Shown here in pieces: positions 14,137 through 20,833 of a DNA stretch of 37,476 nt (position 1 is the stretch's first letter; every line of letters begins with the position of its first letter). Where the stretch lies: the IMG/VR virus record IMGVR_UViG_3300045970_000526, positions 1-37,476 of that record; one strand, written 5' to 3'. The notes under the pieces are model-generated. The model was not told where the DNA came from and did no database searches. It worked only from the letters and a program-made list of their open reading frames with translations. The position numbers and the translations under genes are program-made. Origin of the DNA: a virus.

Positions 14137-14706
14137 ATGGCCGCGCCGCGCCTGACCCTGCCGCGCGCCTACCTGCGCATGAGTCCCAACCTAGACCAGC
14201 ACCCCGACCCTGAGGGGATGGTGCTGCTCCTGTGCGCGGCCAACCGCCAGCCCCAGCGGGGCCGATTCCGGGACCGGTCGACCCTCTCCCGGGCGCTCGG
14301 CGCCTCCCGCCTCAAGCGGTTCCTGGACCGCGGCGATGTCCTCCAGACGCCATCCGGGTGGTACGTCGAGGGCTGGGACGAGTGGCAGGAGGGGGACCTG
14401 ACCGTGGGCGAGCGGCAGATCCGGATCCGAGACCGCAGGCGTGACTCAGCCGTTATCTCGCCGTTACTCGACCGTGACGGTGTAACGGCTGAGGGAGAGG
14501 TCCCAGCCGTTACACAGCCGTTACTCGACCGTGACTCAGCCGTTATCTCGCCGTTACTCGACCGTGCTGCGCCGTCTGAGGCGAAGGGCGGAGGGCGTAA
14601 GACGACTAGAGAGAGAGGATCTACAGGGTCTGATTCGAAGCAGGGCGCGCGCGCCTCAAGCCTCGTTGATCCTTCCGGAGAACCCGAGGAGGCCCTGCCG
14701 TGGTGA
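14137..14706 (+). CDS. Candidate replication initiator with internal iterons
   Basis: A 189-residue protein from ATG 14137. Residues about 1-100 look like a winged-helix DNA-binding domain (DRSTLSRALGASRLKRFLDRGDV, then GWYVEGWDEWQ). Residues about 102-145 are a repetitive Asp/Leu/Val segment with the motif DSAVISPLLDRD twice, forced by the underlying DNA repeats. The C-terminus is Ser/Gly/Arg-rich and disordered. A DNA-binding protein gene containing regular iterons is the arrangement of lambda O and its origin, so this is the best origin/initiator candidate in a genome with no other replication gene. The function is an inference. Confidence 0.55.
   Translation: MAAPRLTLPRAYLRMSPNLDQHPDPEGMVLLLCAANRQPQRGRFRDRSTLSRALGASRLKRFLDRGDVLQTPSGWYVEGWDEWQEGDLTVGERQIRIRDRRRDSAVISPLLDRDGVTAEGEVPAVTQPLLDRDSAVISPLLDRAAPSEAKGGGRKTTRERGSTGSDSKQGARASSLVDPSGEPEEALPW
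14441..14566 (+). repeat. Iteron array, candidate replication origin
   Basis: Seven copies of GCCGTTA occur in about 108 bases. Direct copies start at 14449, 14460, 14506, 14517, 14539 and 14550, and one inverted copy (TAACGGC) is at 14483-14489. The direct copies form three pairs, each spaced exactly 11 bases, one helical turn. A 36-base unit (14441-14476) recurs exactly at 14531-14566, 90 bases on and in frame. The array lies inside the winged-helix-like gene. I infer an origin or autoregulatory site. Confidence 0.65.
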
Positions 14707-15110
14707 GGACCTTCAGCCGGGCCGAGTGGTCGGCCGCCCGCGACGCGTGGCGGGACGGCGGGTACGACGCCGACACCTGGTACCGGGTCCGCTACGCCGC
14801 GGCGTGCCGGGGGATGCTCTACCCGCCGATGGGCGGGAGGGGCGACGGGTGCAACGACCCGAGGCCGAGCCAGCGGGCGATCGTCTACCGGGCGCTGGAC
14901 AGCACGCCCGCCCTGCTGTTCGCCGTCATCGGCCGCTCGTCGTCCTGGTCCGGCGTCTGCCGCGATCTGATCCGGGCGTCCGCCGAGGCGCGCGCCGAGT
15001 CGGATGCCGAGGAGCTGCGCGAGGACCGCGATGCCGAGGCCCGCCGCCGGCGCGACCGGTCAGCCGCCCCGCGGAGCATCGGCGAGATCCTCCGGGGAAT
15101 CGGCTCGTGA
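14700..15110 (+). CDS. Hypothetical protein
   Basis: A 136-residue protein from GTG 14700 (a second GTG at 14703 gives the usual four-base overlap and is equally possible). The N-terminal 60 residues have many Trp/Tyr/Arg (RAEWSAARDAWRDGGYDADTW). The middle has SSSWSGVCRDLIRASAEARAE. The C-terminus is a charged helix ending RSIGEILRGIGS. No recognised domain. It lies just after the candidate initiator, where a replication partner might be expected, but no helicase or primase motif is present. Confidence 0.6.
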   Translation: MVRTFSRAEWSAARDAWRDGGYDADTWYRVRYAAACRGMLYPPMGGRGDGCNDPRPSQRAIVYRALDSTPALLFAVIGRSSSWSGVCRDLIRASAEARAESDAEELREDRDAEARRRRDRSAAPRSIGEILRGIGS

Positions 15111-15439
15111 CCGCCCGGATCGAGGACCCGGCCAGCGTCGTCGCAGCCGCCCTCTGCGTCGCGGCGAGGACGGCCGGCGGGACGGGCCGGACGCGCCGCC
15201 ACGCCGCGCCGTGCGCCTGGTGCGACTGGCCGTCCCGCGAGCTCTCGGCGATGGTCGCGGCGTACAACGCGACCGCCGGCCGCGACGAGCGCCGCGGCAC
15301 GTGGGCCCGCCACGACGTCCGTGTCTACACGTCGCTGCCGAGGGCCGAGCAGGTCGCCGCCACCGAGGCGGCCCAGGGGATCGAGCCTCCGCCGCCGGCG
15401 CCCGCGGATCCCGGAGAGGAGTCCGTCCCGTGGGCCTGA
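15107..15439 (+). CDS. Hypothetical protein
   Basis: A 110-residue protein from GTG 15107 (GTGA overlap). It has a helical start, then HAAPCAWCDWPSRELSAMVAAYNA with one CXXC, then RRGTWARHDVRVYTSLPRAEQ, and a Pro/Glu-rich end. Function unknown. Confidence 0.6.
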   Translation: MTARIEDPASVVAAALCVAARTAGGTGRTRRHAAPCAWCDWPSRELSAMVAAYNATAGRDERRGTWARHDVRVYTSLPRAEQVAATEAAQGIEPPPPAPADPGEESVPWA

Positions 15440-15903
15440 ACGTCATCGCCGAGTTCACCTGCGCCGGTCGGCCGAGGCCCCAGGGGAGCGCGAAGGCGTA
15501 CGTCCGGGGGAAGCGCGCCGTCGTCGTCTCCAAGACGCCCGAGCTCACCGCGTGGCGCGGCGACATCGCCGCCGAGGCGCGCATCGCCATGGCCGGCAGG
15601 GCGCCCGTCGAGGGGCCCGTCGCCGTGGTCCTGCGCTTCCGCCCCAAGCCGCGGCCGGCGTCGCACTTCCTGCCGGCCAACAGCCGCCGCCCCGTCCGGG
15701 TGCTCCGGGCCGACGCGCCCCGCTGGTGCGACACGACGCCTGACGCGGACAAGTGCGCCCGCGCCGGACTGGACGCCATGACGGGCGTGGTCTGGGTCGA
15801 CGACCGCCAGGTCTCCCGGCTGCTGGTCGAGACGGTCTGGCCCGGCGAGGGCACGGGCACGGGCGTCGACGTCATGGTCCGCAGGCTGGAGGACACGCTG
15901 TGA
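15430..15903 (+). CDS. rusA: RusA-like Holliday junction resolvase
   Basis: A 157-residue protein from GTG 15430, overlapping the previous gene by ten bases. It has the RusA hallmarks: a GRPRPQGS start (residues 13-20), a central beta region, then PDADKCARAGLDAMTGVVWVDD, split as D105/D107/K108, D115 and D124-D125, matching the conserved Asp pattern. It would cleave four-way junctions during replication and recombination before packaging. The conserved DxDN appears here as DADK, a conservative variant seen in the family. It is the clearest recombination enzyme of the operon besides the RecB-like nuclease. Confidence 0.9.
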   Translation: MGLNVIAEFTCAGRPRPQGSAKAYVRGKRAVVVSKTPELTAWRGDIAAEARIAMAGRAPVEGPVAVVLRFRPKPRPASHFLPANSRRPVRVLRADAPRWCDTTPDADKCARAGLDAMTGVVWVDDRQVSRLLVETVWPGEGTGTGVDVMVRRLEDTL

Positions 15904-16169
15904 GCTGGACATCGGACAACCTCGACACGTCGCACTTCACCGACGCCGGCAACGTCCCGGCCACGGACCGGTGCCGCCACAACATGCTCACGGTGTACTG
16001 CCGGAAGTGCAGCGACACCTACCCGATCCCGGACCAAGCCGAGATGGCCTGCACCGCCGGGGAGGACCGCCGCGAGTCCCGCCGCCGCTCCGGCCTGCTC
16101 GCAGCCGCGCTCATCCTGGCGCTGGCCGTCGGCGTGGCGCTGGGCTGGATTGCGGGAGGCGTCCGGTGA
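15900..16169 (+). CDS. Zinc-binding tail-anchored membrane protein
   Basis: An 89-residue protein from GTG 15900. The N-terminal 55 residues carry CRHNMLTVYCRKC and a later Cys (a zinc site). A charged linker (EDRRESRRRS) leads to a single C-terminal transmembrane helix (about 68-87, LLAAALILALAVGVALGWI). GTGA-chained at both ends. Function unknown. Confidence 0.65.
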   Translation: MSWTSDNLDTSHFTDAGNVPATDRCRHNMLTVYCRKCSDTYPIPDQAEMACTAGEDRRESRRRSGLLAAALILALAVGVALGWIAGGVR

Positions 16170-16456
16170 GCGGGATCGACACCGAGGCCCTGCGCCTCGA
16201 CCACGACCGCCATGCCGACTGCCGCTGCGACATGGCCGACGAAGTGCCAGACCTGCTCGACGAGATCGACGCGCTGCGGGCCGTCAGGGACGCGGCAGCG
16301 GCGATCGACACGGACGGGCACAACCCATTCGGGCGGCACTCGCCCGATGACACGGAGAAGGTCTGCGGAGGCCACTCCGACGAGGATTACCCGGTGTTCT
16401 GGCCGTGCGAGTACGTCGCCCTCCGCGCCGCCATCGAGAAAGCGAGGCCGAAGTGA
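16166..16456 (+). CDS. Hypothetical acidic protein
   Basis: A 96-residue acidic protein from GTG 16166. HDRHADCRCDMADEVPDLLDEIDALRA suggests a helix after a Cys pair. GRHSPDDTEKVCGGHSDEDYPVFWPC supplies further Cys/His. No family recognised. Confidence 0.6.
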   Translation: MSGIDTEALRLDHDRHADCRCDMADEVPDLLDEIDALRAVRDAAAAIDTDGHNPFGRHSPDDTEKVCGGHSDEDYPVFWPCEYVALRAAIEKARPK

Positions 16457-16620
16457 GAAGGCACATCTGGATCAGCAGCGAGGCGTTCGCCCACATCACC
16501 GGCATCCGGCACATCTGCATGACGTGCGGCATCGGCGTCACGTCCAAGCGGGACGAGATGGCGATGACCGAGTGTCCCGGCAAGCGCGCCGTCCAAACAG
16601 AGGGAGCGAAGCCGAAGTGA
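16453..16620 (+). CDS. Small zinc-ribbon-like protein
   Basis: A 55-residue protein from GTG 16453 (GTGA overlap). HICMTCGIG (about 20-28) and ECPGKRA (about 41-47), with nearby His, could form one zinc site. Function unknown. Confidence 0.55.
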   Translation: MRRHIWISSEAFAHITGIRHICMTCGIGVTSKRDEMAMTECPGKRAVQTEGAKPK

Positions 16621-16784
16621 GCGACGACCCGACTGACGACACCCCGGAGCCGGGAGAGCCGATGCACGTCGTCCCGCTCCCCGATGAGGGCCACATCCTC
16701 ATCGACCTCGCGTGCTGGTGCCGACCGTACGCGGACGCCGCCGACCCCGAGATCGTGATCCACCGAAAGGCAGCCGACGCATGA
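16617..16784 (+). CDS. Small acidic protein
   Basis: A 55-residue acidic protein from GTG 16617. Asp/Glu/Pro-rich start, then HVVPLPDEGHILIDLACWCRPYADAADPEIVIHR. It has a CXC pair and flanking His. Supported by GTGA/ATGA chaining. Function unknown. Confidence 0.5.
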   Translation: MSDDPTDDTPEPGEPMHVVPLPDEGHILIDLACWCRPYADAADPEIVIHRKAADA

Positions 16785-17479
16785 CTGAGCCCTGCGTGTG
16801 GGTCCCGGCCCATGAGCCGTGGTCCTGCGCCACACACCCCGGAGGAGGGCGGATGCGGCTGGACGCCGAGAAGTGCCGACCGTCAGGCCGCGCACGCGCC
16901 GGACACTGGAACTGGTGCGCCCTGTCCGACACGGACCACGAGGGCGGCTGCGAGGCCGTCGCGGAGAACACGGTGCTGCACACCGAGCCGCGCCCGACCC
17001 CCCAGCCGCCCCGGCCCCTGAGCGCGGAGGAGGAGGCCCGCATCCGCGAGTTCTGGGGGGAGACACCGGCAGAGTCACCGATCCGCCGCGTCCTCGCCAC
17101 CCTCGACGCCACCCCCGCCGCCCCGGCTGGCGGACTGGACCGGGATCAGGATTGCGGCAACTGCCAGCACTCCAAGGACGACCACTCGGCACTCGGCGCG
17201 GAGCGGTGCGGCGTCCCGTGGTGCGAGTGCCCCGGATTCCTGACCCTCACAGCCTCCGTCCCCTGTCTGGCGGCCTATGTCCACGGGTCATCGTGCCGCT
17301 GCGCCGCCCCGCAGCCGACCGCCCAGGCGCTCGACGCGGAGCGCCTGGCTAGGGCGCTGCGATCCGTCGCTGGACGGCATCCGGCAGCGGCAATCGACAC
17401 AGAGGACGCCCGGTGGTTTGACGAGCGTGCCGCCGCCATCGCAGCAGCCTACGCCGCCGACGGGGAGGCGTCCCGGTGA
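16781..17479 (+). CDS. Cys-rich early protein
   Basis: A 232-residue protein from ATG 16781 (ATGA overlap). Three Cys/His clusters separated by Pro-rich linkers are visible: about 5-60 (CVWVP, CATHPGG, WCALSDTDHEGGC), about 124-150 (CGNCQHSKDDHS, ERCGVPWCECPGF) and about 160-178 (VPCLAAYVHGSSCRC). A helical end follows (DAERLARALRS). Each cluster could bind zinc. This modular build recalls other actinophage early proteins, but I cannot assign a function. Confidence 0.6.
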   Translation: MTEPCVWVPAHEPWSCATHPGGGRMRLDAEKCRPSGRARAGHWNWCALSDTDHEGGCEAVAENTVLHTEPRPTPQPPRPLSAEEEARIREFWGETPAESPIRRVLATLDATPAAPAGGLDRDQDCGNCQHSKDDHSALGAERCGVPWCECPGFLTLTASVPCLAAYVHGSSCRCAAPQPTAQALDAERLARALRSVAGRHPAAAIDTEDARWFDERAAAIAAAYAADGEASR

Positions 17480-17823
17480 GCCGCCTGCTGTCCGTGTCGC
17501 TCACCGAGTCGGCGGTCGTGTCCCGGACCAAGACCGTGACCAGGCGCAAGGGCTGGCTGTTCCTCAAGCCCGGCGACCGGCTCACCCTCTGCCGCAAGGT
17601 CATGGGCCGCAAGCCGGGCGAGCCGCTGGTCAGGCTGGCCGAGGTCGAGGTGGTCAGCGTGGACCGGGAGCCGCTGCACGGCATCGCGTGGCACGACGGC
17701 GACACGGCCCGTGAGGGGCTGCCGCTGATGACGCCAGTCCAGTTCGTGCGGTTCTTCATCGCCCACATGGGCGGCGATCCGGACCAGGTGGTCACCCGGA
17801 TCGAGTGGCGGTACCTCTCGTGA
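17476..17823 (+). CDS. ASCH-like domain protein
   Basis: A 115-residue protein from GTG 17476. SRTKTVTRRKGWLFLKPGDRLTLC, then a VRLAEVEVVSVDREPL strand pair and LPLMTPVQFVRFFIAHMGG, then VTRIEWRYL, follow the compact beta-barrel pattern of ASCH/PUA-like domains, which bind RNA or modified nucleobases. In phages such proteins are common in early operons but poorly understood. Recognition is by overall pattern only. Confidence 0.6.
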   Translation: MSRLLSVSLTESAVVSRTKTVTRRKGWLFLKPGDRLTLCRKVMGRKPGEPLVRLAEVEVVSVDREPLHGIAWHDGDTAREGLPLMTPVQFVRFFIAHMGGDPDQVVTRIEWRYLS

Positions 17824-18380
17824 GGACCCTCGCCGCCCTCATCCTCTGCGCATCGCTCGTCTCCCCGTCCATCACGCCGGGCGCATCCCGGCCCCAAGCC
17901 GAGACAGGAGCCGCCCCGGTGCACCGTGCAACGGCCCCTGAACAGGACGCCATGCCTTCGGGATCAACGTTCGTCTCTCGGCTGGGGACCGGGGCGCCCG
18001 CCGCCCCATCGCCGGCGGCCTCGGCCGTCCCTGGACCGAGGCCCTCTGATGCGCCTGTCGCAAAGGAGCCCGCGCCGGCACTTCCCTCCGTGGCCGACGC
18101 CCGGGCCTGGGCGCTGGCGAAGGTCGGCGCCCGCCAGTACCGCTGCCTCTCGGAGATCGTCCGCCGCGAGTCGGGGTGGATCCACACCGCGCGCAACCGC
18201 CGGAGCGGCGCGTACGGCCTGCCCCAGGCGATGCGCCCGGAGATCGCGTACGCCTCGTTCGGCGCGGACTGGCGCGTCAACCCCGTGGTGCAGCTGCGCT
18301 TCGCCGTCGCCTACGCGGCGCGGCGGTACGGCTCGAGCTGCGCTGCGCTGGCGTTCCACGACCGATGGGGGTGGTGGTGA
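17820..18380 (+). CDS. Secreted lytic transglycosylase-like protein
   Basis: A 186-residue protein from GTG 17820 (GTGA overlap; an upstream in-frame GTG at 17805 is less likely). Residues 1-18 form a signal peptide (RTLAALILCASLVSPS), followed by a Pro/Ala-rich linker to about 90. The C-terminal domain (about 95-186) has the SLT-type pattern of actinobacterial secreted transglycosylases: CLSEIVRRESGW (catalytic E117), SGAYGLPQA, GADWRVNP, RYGSSCAALAF and a terminal GWW. C109 and C174 could form a disulphide. It would cut peptidoglycan glycan strands outside the membrane. Its place upstream of the integrase, far from the holin, is unusual. Confidence 0.8.
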   Translation: MRTLAALILCASLVSPSITPGASRPQAETGAAPVHRATAPEQDAMPSGSTFVSRLGTGAPAAPSPAASAVPGPRPSDAPVAKEPAPALPSVADARAWALAKVGARQYRCLSEIVRRESGWIHTARNRRSGAYGLPQAMRPEIAYASFGADWRVNPVVQLRFAVAYAARRYGSSCAALAFHDRWGWW

Positions 18381-18589
18381 CGCCGGTGCTGGACAAGCTC
18401 ACGACCCGGGAGGAGTCCGTGCTGCTCGTCTACGCCGAGGGCGGCGGGCTGGGCGAGGCGGCGTCGAGGCTGGGCATCAGCGAGCTGCAGGCGCGCCGTG
18501 CCCGGGACCGGGCACGCCTCAAGCTCGGCGCGTGCAACACGACCGCCGCCGTCGTCCAGCTGGTGCTCGCGAGGACGGCGCGGCCGTGA
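18377..18589 (+). CDS. LuxR/GerE-type HTH protein
   Basis: A 70-residue protein from GTG 18377 (GTGA overlap; ATG 18365 is an alternative start). It is little more than a GerE helix-turn-helix: LTTREESVLLVYAEGGGLGE, then AASRLGISELQARRARDRAR, then a KLGACNTTAAVVQLVL end, matching the LuxR C-terminal domain. It has no receiver domain. It could activate late genes or regulate the integration module that follows. Part of the early operon by overlap. Confidence 0.8.
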   Translation: MTPVLDKLTTREESVLLVYAEGGGLGEAASRLGISELQARRARDRARLKLGACNTTAAVVQLVLARTARP

Positions 18590-18768
18590 CGCAGACCGTC
18601 CTGCTGACCGTCCCCGAGGCCGCCGACCGCCTGCGCGTGAGCCGCCGCACGCTCGAGCGCCTGATCGCGGCCCGCGAGGTTCGCCCCGTGCGGATCGGCC
18701 GCCGGGTGCTCGTCTCGGAGCGCGAGGTCGAGGTCTACCTGGCAGCCGCGTACCGGCGCCGGGCGTAG
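18586..18768 (+). CDS. xis: Excisionase-like HTH protein
   Basis: A 60-residue protein from GTG 18586 (GTGA overlap), ending nine bases before the integrase ATG. LTVPEAADRLRVSRRTLERLIAAREVRPVRIGRRVLVSEREVEVYLAA is the MerR-like winged HTH of the excisionase family (described here in pieces: VPEAADRLRVSRRTLERL, RIGRRVLV, EREVEVYL). Position immediately before a tyrosine integrase supports a role as Xis or as an integrase regulator. The symbol is by analogy. Confidence 0.75.
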   Translation: MTQTVLLTVPEAADRLRVSRRTLERLIAAREVRPVRIGRRVLVSEREVEVYLAAAYRRRA

Positions 18769-18777
18769 CATTCGCCC

Positions 18778-19899
18778 ATGGCCAAGCGCAGGGGCGTCCG
18801 CGGCATGGGCACGGTCTACGAGTCGCAGGGCTCCTGGATCGCGTCGTTCCCGCTGGGCGTCGTGTCCGGCAAGCGGACCAGGAAGCGCGAGCGGCACCCG
18901 TCGAAGGCCGCGGCCGAGGACGCGATCGCGCGCATGCGCAGGCTCTACGGCCGCGGCGGCGACCCGCTGGACGGCACGCTGGGCGAGTACCTGGACGCGT
19001 GGCTGGCGGACGCGAAGCCCACGATGCGGGCGTCCACCTGGACCAGCTACGACGGGCACGTCCGGCTCCACATCGTCCCGCTCCTCGGCGGCATCCCGGT
19101 CCGCAGGCTGCGGCCGGCGGACGTGCGCCGGCTGATCCTCGACCGGCTCGCCGCCAAGAGCCAGCGCGGCAAGGGGACCGATGAGAAGCCGCTCCCCAGG
19201 CTGTCGCCCGCCACCGTCGCCCGCATCGTCACGACGCTCCGGATCGCGCTCGAGGCGGCCGTGCGGCAGGACTCGCTCGAGGACAACGCGGCGGCCAAGG
19301 TCACGCTGCCCGCCGCCCGCGAGCGGCACGTGGAGGCCATGACCGAGGACATGGCCGAGGACGCCGTGGCCGCGTTCGACAAGCACTGGCTCGGCCCCCT
19401 CGTGCGGCTGCTCGCCGGATCCGGGCTGCGTCTCGGCGAGGCGCTCTCCCTCGACCAGGGCGACCTCGACGCCGGCGGCCGCTTCGTCCGGTTCCGCAAG
19501 TCCAAGACGACCGTCCGCGCCGTCTCGATCAGCCCCGACGCGGCGAAGGCGTGCCGCGAGGCGATCGCCGACGCGCCCCGGATCGGGCCGCACGAGCCGA
19601 TGTTCTTCTCGCCGCGGAAGAACCGCCAGGGCGTCCGCGACCGTCTCCGCGGGTCCACCGTCAGCCACACCGTCCCCAAGGTTCTCGAGGCGCACAAGCT
19701 GGCGCGGATGACGCCGCACGGGTACCGCCACGGGGCCGCCACGCGGATGGTCGCGGCCGGCGTCCACATGCGCGTCGTGGCCGACCAGCTGGGCCACAAG
19801 AACCCGGGCTTCACGGCCCGCGTGTATGCCCATGTTGTCCCAGGTGCCGAAGATCAGGCCGTTGACACGCTCGAGCGACGCAGAAAGACCGTGAGTTGA
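18778..19899 (+). CDS. int: Tyrosine site-specific integrase
   Basis: A 373-residue tyrosine recombinase from ATG 18778. Residues about 1-60 form the arm-binding AP2-like domain, about 65-170 the core-binding SAM-like domain, and about 190-373 the catalytic domain. Catalytic residues are visible: R218 (SGLRLGEAL), K243, H314 and R317 (PHGYRHGA), H340 (LGHKNPG) and Y350 (TARVYAHV). It recombines attP, about 0.7 kb downstream, with the host tRNA-His gene. A nuclease gene separates int from attP, which is unusual. The gene is intact and ends TGA 19897-19899, abutting the next ATG. Confidence 0.95.
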   Translation: MAKRRGVRGMGTVYESQGSWIASFPLGVVSGKRTRKRERHPSKAAAEDAIARMRRLYGRGGDPLDGTLGEYLDAWLADAKPTMRASTWTSYDGHVRLHIVPLLGGIPVRRLRPADVRRLILDRLAAKSQRGKGTDEKPLPRLSPATVARIVTTLRIALEAAVRQDSLEDNAAAKVTLPAARERHVEAMTEDMAEDAVAAFDKHWLGPLVRLLAGSGLRLGEALSLDQGDLDAGGRFVRFRKSKTTVRAVSISPDAAKACREAIADAPRIGPHEPMFFSPRKNRQGVRDRLRGSTVSHTVPKVLEAHKLARMTPHGYRHGAATRMVAAGVHMRVVADQLGHKNPGFTARVYAHVVPGAEDQAVDTLERRRKTVS

Positions 19900-20517
19900 A
19901 TGACGAAGCCGTGCGGCATCTGCTCCGAGCCGTTCGCCGCGCGATCAGACCGCGATCGCTACTGCTCGCCGGTCTGCCGCAAGGCGGCGGCCAGGGGCTG
20001 GTCGCGGAGATGGCGCCAGTCTCATCAGGAATCTGAGGCGGAGTCGCGAAGGCGCGGCAACGCGCTCCGCATGGCCAGGTATCGGTCGGATCCGGAATAT
20101 CGGGCGGCGCGGCGGCAGGCGGACAAGGTCCGCTATCACCAGCTTCGCGAGGCCGGTGTCACCGTCCACAAGATCGCGACCGCTGACGAGTACGAGCGCC
20201 TGGCCAGTGCGCAGCGACAGCTCTGCGCGATTTGCGGACACTGCGAGACGATGGTTGACCCGTCAGGCCGGTTCAAGCGCCTGGCTGTCGATCACGACGC
20301 GCTGACCGGCGATATCCGCGGGCTGCTTTGCGCACGCTGCAACATGGGGATCGGCCTGTTCGACCACGATGCACGCCGGCTTCAGGCGGCCGTGGAGTAC
20401 ATGCTGAAGTTCCCGCTCGCCGATTCGCTGATGGGCAAGCGCAGGGCGGCCGCGCTGCAGCGCGAGCTAGAAGTAGTCAATGAGAGGCGCCGCGCGACGC
20501 AGCCCCTCACCGCGTAG
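19900..20517 (+). CDS. Endonuclease VII-like HNH protein
   Basis: A 205-residue protein from ATG 19900, directly after the integrase stop. The N-terminus is a zinc ribbon (CGICSEPFAARSDRDRYC, then CRKAA). A long basic helix follows, then the recombination endonuclease VII core: CAICG (about 108-112), KRLAVDHDALTGDIRGLLC, then ARCNMGIGLF. The final helix is basic. It could be a homing element or a structure-specific nuclease. Base composition is slightly less GC-rich than its neighbours, suggesting separate acquisition. Its stop (TAG 20515-20517) overlaps the first integrase arm repeat, so it lies between int and attP. Confidence 0.85.
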   Translation: MTKPCGICSEPFAARSDRDRYCSPVCRKAAARGWSRRWRQSHQESEAESRRRGNALRMARYRSDPEYRAARRQADKVRYHQLREAGVTVHKIATADEYERLASAQRQLCAICGHCETMVDPSGRFKRLAVDHDALTGDIRGLLCARCNMGIGLFDHDARRLQAAVEYMLKFPLADSLMGKRRAAALQRELEVVNERRRATQPLTA

Positions 20518-20563
20518 GCTCACGGACAGGCTCACGAAACAGGCTATCTCCCGTTCATGTGCG

Positions 20564-20613
20564 TCGGATTGTGGCTCCGAAGGTCACGGGTTCGAGCCCC
20601 GTAGGCCACCCCA
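20564..20613 (+). other. attP core: 3' half of a tRNA-His gene
   Basis: From 20564 the sequence folds as the 3' half of a tRNA. Anticodon stem TCGGA/TCCGA surrounds loop TTGTGGC (anticodon GTG, His). Variable bases AGGTC follow, then T-stem ACGGG/CCCGT with loop TTCGAGC, 3' acceptor strand AGGCCAC, discriminator C (diagnostic for tRNA-His) and CCA. The 5' half (acceptor and D-arm) is absent. After integration this segment would rebuild the host gene, so it is attP identity and not a functional tRNA. Confidence 0.9.
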
Positions 20614-20629
20614 ACTCCCCGAACGAACA

Positions 20630-20641
20630 GAACGACTGTTC
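20630..20641. promoter_or_regulatory. Second SOS-type (LexA) box, in attP
   Basis: GAACGACTGTTC fits GAAC-N4-GTTC and ends in GTTCG, as the actinobacterial consensus does. It overlaps a perfect inverted repeat, CGAACAG/CTGTTCG (20624-20642), between the attP core and the right arms. Chance occurrence is possible, and LexA binding is only inferred. Confidence 0.35.
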
Positions 20642-20711
20642 GCGTCCGATCGCGACCTGACACGACACGTCAGGCTCACGTTTAGGCTCACAGGCTCACG
20701 GACAGGCTCAC

Positions 20712-20739
20712 GGCAAGGGGGGTGCAACTGCACCCTGCC
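20712..20739 (+). terminator. Hairpin downstream of attP
   Basis: GGGTGC/GCACCC with an AACT loop (20720-20735), extended by GGCA/TGCC after a small bulge. No U-tract follows, as is common in high-GC genomes. It could end the early/integration transcript before the lysis genes. Confidence 0.4.
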
Positions 20740-20833
20740 CAACCGCCTCCGGACGGCCGATATTGGCCGCTGTGGACACTCCCTCCTCCACCAGGCGCGC
20801 TGGCTCCGCTGCTCCCGGGGTCGGCGCCGCCGT

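Larger units (their letters stand above)
20516..20712. other. attP region with arm-type repeats
   Basis: The repeat AGGCTCAC(G) occurs six times in the same orientation around the tRNA-His core. Two lie to the left (GGCTCAC at 20517 and 20529) and four to the right (20673, 20685, 20693, 20705). Most neighbours are spaced exactly 12 bases, and one spacing is 8. The left pair and the last right pair, with flanking bases, are identical over 21 bases (20516-20536 and 20692-20712). This is the layout of integrase arm sites around a core. It is inferred from the repeats and the nearby integrase. Confidence 0.85.

Noticed and set aside
14441-14566. CRISPR array
   Set aside because: Only two copies of the long unit, short 7-base iterons, no spacers of uniform length, and the repeats lie inside an open reading frame.
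20564-20613. Functional phage tRNA-His gene
   Set aside because: The 5' acceptor strand and D-arm are missing upstream. The half-gene is explained by attP identity with the host gene.
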